A program made the position numbers and the translations under genes. Below, piece by piece: positions 7,687-7,965 of a DNA stretch of 7,965 nt (positions are counted from its first letter, which is position 1; each line of letters starts with the position of its first letter). Under the pieces are notes generated by a model. That model was not told where the DNA came from and did not search any database. It saw nothing but the letters and a program-made list of their open reading frames with translations. The DNA comes from Leptolyngbya sp. SIO4C5 (GTDB lineage: Bacteria > Cyanobacteriota > Cyanobacteriia > Phormidesmidales > Phormidesmidaceae): positions 1 through 7,965 of the forward strand of contig JAAHIC010000176.1 in the NCBI GenBank assembly GCA_010671965.1, given 5' to 3'.

Positions 7687-7712
7687 GATGGGCAAAGCTT
7701 GGCGTGCCCATC
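7687..7712. repeat. Short inverted repeat, possible dispersed palindromic element
   Basis: GATGGGCA (7687-7694) and TGCCCATC (7705-7712) form a perfect 8-bp stem around a 10-base loop, 56 bases after the exporter stop. No T-run follows on either strand, so it is not a standard terminator. From memory it resembles the GTAGG(G/T)TGGGCA...TGCCCA family of palindromes scattered between cyanobacterial genes; this similarity is not tested here. Confidence 0.5.
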
Positions 7713-7773
7713 GCTGCCAAATTGCGTAGAAGATAGGCACGGTGTTTGTGGATGTGGTGGATAGGCTGAGTTA

Positions 7774-7791
7774 AAACAGAGACATCTGTTT
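7774..7791 (+). promoter_or_regulatory. Inverted repeat in the leader of the last gene (operator or hairpin)
   Basis: AAACAGA (7774-7780) and TCTGTTT (7785-7791) are exact reverse complements separated by GACA. The site ends 14 bases before the ATG at 7806 and just upstream of the ribosome-site candidate AAGG (7799-7802). It could be a repressor operator or a short RNA hairpin affecting translation. A weak terminator for the exporter is less likely, because only three T, all within the stem, end the structure. Confidence 0.4.
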
Positions 7792-7805
7792 GCGGATTAA
7801 GGCTT

Positions 7806-7965
7806 ATGTCAGAAGAACCGCCGCCGTATGAGCCGACAGCGATTGAGAAAGTCTTTGAACTGCTTGATAAAAAGCTAGTGACGTTATTGCATATAGAGGG
7901 TTGGTTAGGACAGTTGTCTAAACGCCTCATCCACGGCTTCCCACAAACTGCTGAAATGCCTCAGA
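7806..7965 (+). CDS. Start of a hypothetical protein (partial, runs off the window)
   Basis: An ATG at 7806 opens a frame without stop to the window end: 53 codons plus one base. The product begins MSEEPPPYEPTAIEKV and continues with an amphipathic, probably helical stretch (about residues 12-45: FELLDKKLVTLLHIEGWLGQ and SKRLIHGF). AAGG at 7799-7802 lies only 3 bases before the ATG, a short but usable ribosome-site spacing. There is no signal peptide or membrane segment in the visible part. I do not recognise the family. It shares the strand of the exporter, 175 bases downstream, but the spacer's inverted repeats argue for its own control. A chance open frame of this length is possible, though the ribosome site and absence of a competing gene favour a real one. 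Confidence 0.6.
   Translation, partial: MSEEPPPYEPTAIEKVFELLDKKLVTLLHIEGWLGQLSKRLIHGFPQTAEMPQ

Noticed and set aside
7496..7930. 144-codon minus-strand open frame over the exporter end and following spacer
   Set aside because: It covers the conserved H-loop end of the exporter in antisense and also the start of the last gene. No recognisable motif.

Overview
The window looks like cyanobacterial chromosome. I count 16 copies of the HIP1 octamer GCGATCGC in about 8 kb. The protein families are also typical of cyanobacteria: a DUF4114 surface protein of a cyanobacterial type, and a GAF-rich hybrid kinase with an ethylene-receptor-like membrane domain. Base composition is moderately GC-rich by eye. 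I cannot assign a genus; a filamentous Leptolyngbya-like lineage is only a guess.

Layout: (1) 1-303, the C-terminal end of recG (+), followed by a possible terminator. (2) 497-2719, a 740-residue predicted extracellular modular protein (+). Its parts are a degenerate zincin-like module (EELGH), a DUF4114 region, an NPGG-rich linker and a C-terminal module that recurs in cyanobacteria. (3) 2744-5635 (-), a 963-residue hybrid histidine kinase, convergent with gene 2 and 24 bases from it: ethylene-receptor-type membrane sensor, GAF, GAF, HisKA, HATPase and REC. (4) 5636-5872, a 237-base divergent promoter region with a widely spaced 10-bp inverted repeat. (5) 5873-7630, a 585-residue MsbA-type ABC exporter half-transporter (+, GTG start). 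(6) 7631-7805, a spacer with two short inverted repeats. (7) 7806 to the end, the start of an unrecognised gene (+).

The genes do not form one obvious operon. recG is housekeeping. The surface protein, kinase and exporter look like independent accessory functions. The only regulatory link suggested by layout is that kinase and exporter are transcribed divergently from one short region. The most interesting item is the kinase. All seven ethylene- or copper-related positions that I compared with Arabidopsis ETR1 are retained at a constant offset of +11. Its second GAF domain also keeps a cysteine where phytochrome and cyanobacteriochrome GAF domains attach bilin. It may therefore combine chemical (ethylene/copper) and light sensing in a single hybrid kinase. 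No CRISPR array, tRNA, rRNA, transposase or phage gene was seen.
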